Positions 61,201 to 64,000 of a stretch of DNA of 64,000 bases are shown piece by piece. Numbering within the stretch: the first letter of the stretch is position 1; the number at the start of each line of letters is the position of its first letter. The translations under genes and the position numbers were made by a program. Below the pieces are notes generated by a model. That model saw nothing but the letters and a program-made list of their open reading frames with translations, was not told the origin of the DNA and did not search any database. This stretch comes from Straminergon stramineum. Lineage: Eukaryota; Streptophyta; Bryopsida; Hypnales; Calliergonaceae. Location of the stretch: positions 24,354,248 to 24,418,247 of the forward strand of contig OY987266.1 of assembly GCA_963920665.1 (NCBI GenBank), read 5' to 3'.

Positions 61201-62695
61201 CTTTGATTATTAAAACATCTTTAATCATTGAAGATTTCATTTTTCATGAACTAGAAATAAGATTTTATATATATATCCATTTGATTCAAATTATAAGACA
61301 CATATACACATATTGCTTAATTCACTTGAATTTAATTTTTGATGTGCAGCGTGCATGGAAGAATTTAATCAATGCAGAGAAAGTCATTGACATTTCTGGC
61401 ATCCAATATGTATGTTATTAAGAATTCCGCATTATTATAATAATTTTTTAGCTACATATCATGTAAAATGCATTCTATCTTAATTATTTTTGAAAAGGAA
61501 AAATGCATATAATGTAATAAGAATCACTATTATATAAGAAATTTTATATTAATTATGCTAATATATAACCAATTGAAGTGGATTTTGACTTTTGAATGAA
61601 TACGAAATTTCTTGTATAGAATTTGACAAGGAAGATGAACTATGCTTACAATTTACATAAAGAAACACGAGAAGAACTCGCAAAATTTGAAGCCAAAGAA
61701 GATCGTAAATATGAGCTTGGTAGTGATAGGTTAGATGATTTGCCTCCAATGTTAGGTGAGATGAGTTTTGCTCAAAAAGCAAAAAAAAGAAAATCTTCTC
61801 TTATGCTTGGACCAAACCGCCCCCTTGCCATTGTTGATCAAATTGTTTTAAGACAAGTAAGCCATGTTGATAGCCAAATAGTAATTTGCACAATTAGAAT
61901 GAGAAGTGTTATTGATAAATTAGAATGTTTATGCAAAATATAATTGACTTTCTACAATAACAACGATACTAGCATGTGAGCCTAGAATGTGAGCCTATGA
62001 GCCTTGAGCCTAGGTGTAAGTAGATATTCTACAACTATTGAAGGTGTTCATAACATACATACTTATAATATGAGTACCCTATAACCATGTAAGGTGCTTG
62101 TAACATAGGTACCTATAATATAAATGTACTATAACCATAGAAGGTACCTATAACATAGGTACCTAAAATATAGACACTCATAATATAAACATCCTATAAC
62201 CATAGAAGGTGCCTATAACATGGGTACTTACAACATAGACACCTATAATATAAACATCATGTAACCATAGAAGGTGCTTATAACACAAGTACCTACAACA
62301 TAGACACCTATAATATGAACATCATATATCCATAGAAGGTACTTATAACATAGGTACCTACAACATAGACATCCTATAACTATAGAAGGTACCTATAATA
62401 TAGGTACGAATAACATAGGAGCCTAGGCTTCTAAGCTCATGGGCTCAAGATCCTAGGCTCACATGCTAGCAACCGTGGTAATTATGGGCACTTAAATTTT
62501 GTAAAAATATTTCAAATTAATTAATTTGGAAAATGATACTTCAACTATAGTATGTTCAAATGCATAGGATCATTTAAATGATGTTATGAATATGGATTTT
62601 GTTTCTAGGAATCAAAAAGATACTTCAATGACCTCAAGATTCGTGTAAAGAAAAGAATTGAGGAAAACTTCAACAATGTACAAAATAAACGAGTT
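55258..62695 (+). CDS. Multi-exon gene, charged helical protein, 3' end outside window
   Basis: Six exons, all phase 0 with GT-AG borders: 55258-55380 (41 aa, MPMKKLKPEWRVAGPPP..), 55707-55790 (28 aa), 56253-56324 (24 aa), 61350-61409 (20 aa), 61620-61856 (79 aa) and 62609-62695 (29 aa), 221 codons so far. The last donor (GTTGTAAGT, 62693 on) shows it continues past the window, and I find no further exon up to 64000. The product is rich in Lys, Glu, Arg and Gln with long predicted helices (for example KYEIIERERLRDEVFE) and no membrane segment. I do not recognise the family. Intron 3 is about 5 kb and holds three transposons; intron 2 holds a Stowaway-like MITE and intron 5 a Mutator-like MITE. 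Intact frames across all exons argue that it is a live gene. Confidence 0.8.
55923..56150. mobile_element. Stowaway-like MITE in intron 2
   Basis: Ends CTCCTTCTGTCCCACTA and (complement) CTCATTCCGTCCCACTAG resemble the plant Stowaway terminus CTCCCTCCGTCCC. Flanks are TA at left and TG at right (a decayed TA). 228 bp. Confidence 0.8.
56422..57151. mobile_element. TTAA-family element in intron 3, different interior
   Basis: TTAA at 56418-56421 and 57152-57155. Inverted ends CCCCTAAAGGAGGTTG are perfect over 16 bp. 730 bp. The interior is not that of the 900-bp copies, so this is a second subfamily using the same ends and target. Confidence 0.88.
57254..57508 (-). mobile_element. TA-family MITE in intron 3
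   Basis: Reverse copy of 39310-39575: starts CACCAAATAGTCAAATTAGG after TA and ends CTAATTTCACTATTTTG. 255 bp. Confidence 0.75.
57509..60175. other. Intron 3 sequence, AT-rich
   Basis: Very AT-rich intronic DNA without exons or repeat boundaries that I can support. Confidence 0.4.
60176..61096 (+). mobile_element. TTAA-family element in intron 3, copy 4 of the 900-bp type
   Basis: Left end TTTA-CCCCTTTAAG (target partly mutated), right end GGGGCTTTAAGGG then TTAA (61097-61100). The interior follows copies 1 to 3 (TAATTATAGGATCTTGCATT; GTCCAAATGGAATGAAC). 921 bp. Confidence 0.75.
61961..62478. mobile_element. Mutator-like MITE in intron 5
   Basis: Inverted ends ACGATACTAGCATGTGAGCC and (complement) GGTTGCTAGCATGTGAGCC. 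The interior is a tandem array of about 60-bp units with ACCATAGAAGGTGC, ATAGGTACCTA and ATAGACACCTATAATAT blocks, reverse of the 29877-30272 element. No clear target duplication. Confidence 0.75.
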
Positions 62696-63649
62696 GTAAG
62701 TGACCATTTGAAATAGATCGTTGAAATGGACAATACATATAACTTCTATTATTGAATAGTAGTAGTTTTACCATTGCCACATTTGCATCAACAATTGGTT
62801 ACATCATCAAGCAATTGCTATAAACTAGTGAAAATCAAGCTACAAAGATTTTATTGGGGTTTTGGAAGAAAAGATGAATAAAAATTAGCATTGATGAAAC
62901 ATGACACTCTTTGAATTTCATATAAGAAATTTATGTCAAATTTTAAAAAAATTGAAATAATCACTTCTTGCTAAAGTGTTCCGATAGGATTGCATTCAAA
63001 TGATTTAAGATACAAAATTATTCAAATTGACTTGCACAAGTCTTTTGAACAGGGCTTGTAGAGGTTAAAGAAGTGCTTTCATTTGATTGTTTGATACAAA
63101 TGTGACCATCTAAACTAAAGTGGATAGACACACTTTATAACAAAAACAAATAGAAGTGTTATGAAAAACTCATTTAGGTTTACATCCATTGTTATTTTTT
63201 ATTTGCTCTGAGGTCTAGATCCTTTAGTATAAATTACTAATGAATCTTTGAGTTTGTCATTCAATAATTCACTTTGACAATCTACAACATTCTAATATAA
63301 AAAGAAAATAAATTGAAATAACGGATAGATCTTAAAACAATTTCCACCTTTTTAATTAGACTTTGTATTCAAATTCAAGAGATATCATAAAGACATCAAA
63401 TAATAAAAATGAAATCACTCAAATTCTTTAACCCATTTTATAAATGATCACTATGCTATAAATTTATTTATAAATTTGTATTTATATCTTTAGAACCAAA
63501 GATAGATCATATTTTCAAAAATGTGAAGGGGTATTAGAAAGAACAATCCTTGAAGTATTACATTGTTTCGAAAGAACTCCATAAGTGATGTAATGTGAGT
63601 TTTTAGGAAGGTTGGTAACACTTTCAATTGGTACAAATGTAGAAAGGAA
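62696..63649 (+). other. Start of intron 6 of the 55-kb gene
   Basis: AT-rich, presumably intronic. No further exon seen. Confidence 0.45.
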
Positions 63650-64000
63650 TCAATGATTGCAAGAAACACCTCTTGATTTTGTTGTGATTTCATAGTACTC
63701 ATGCTTAGTTTTCTAGACTCTAGAAGAGATTTGAGGGCATGAAGAGTCCACCAATTATTTTGAGTTCCCAAGGTGTGGAAACTCACCACACCAACAGTAT
63801 GATGTGGCACAGGCACTACTACATCTTAAAATAATTTTAATTTTAATTATTTTTTTGGAAAAAATATTTTTCTAATTCAGTTTTAGGTTTATTAGTACTT
63901 TTTTAAATTGGGAAAAATAATTCCAAAAATTCAGAAATTTAGCCCATTATGAGATGGTTCCCAATTTCTGGTAGCATAGGAAACAATGCAGGGAATAGCC
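63650..64000 (+). mobile_element. Left end of a 4-bp-TSD family element, cut by the window edge
   Basis: TGATTGCAAGAAACACCTC matches the family terminus (the outer GGG is lost). The partner end would lie beyond 64000. Confidence 0.5.

Overview
This window is AT-rich eukaryotic nuclear DNA, almost certainly from a land plant. It has germin-like cupin genes with plant promoters, plant-type Tourist, Stowaway and Mutator-like elements, GT-AG introns up to about 5 kb, and one 200-N assembly gap. The unfamiliar intronless gene families and the decayed repeats fit a non-seed plant (bryophyte or lycophyte) at least as well as a seed plant, but I cannot name the species.

Left part (0.45-9.1 kb): three intronless genes of unfamiliar type. 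These are a protein-kinase-like gene with a one-base frameshift (780-2368, +), a coiled-coil protein (3122-4585, +) and a RING-H2 protein (5839-8331, -). The last two share an N-terminal domain of about 125 residues that I do not recognise. Each gene has a GC-rich minisatellite upstream of its start, reading in the same direction relative to the gene. This is the best candidate here for an undescribed gene system.

Middle (9.1-55 kb): a transposon graveyard cut by segmental duplications. At least five non-autonomous DNA transposon families can be delimited by inverted termini and target duplications: a TTAA family with CCCCTAAAG ends (piggyBac-like), a TA family, a family with GGGTGATTGCAAGAAACAC ends and 4-bp duplications, a Mutator-like family with 9-10 bp duplications, and one long element with an apparent 5-bp duplication and a large central hairpin. 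Because host segments are duplicated, several insertions can be compared with unfilled paralogous sites in the same window. Two germin-like genes (36659-37321 and 50179-50841, both +) share 1,022 identical bases although their promoters have diverged, which suggests recent gene conversion. Decayed coding remnants, including an ankyrin-repeat (ILK/Raf-like kinase type) fragment, lie near 23 kb.

Right part (55-64 kb): a multi-exon gene (55258 to beyond the window, +) with small phase-0 exons coding for a charged, probably helical protein I cannot name. Its introns have been colonised by the same transposon families. No tRNA, rRNA, CRISPR array or autonomous transposase was found.
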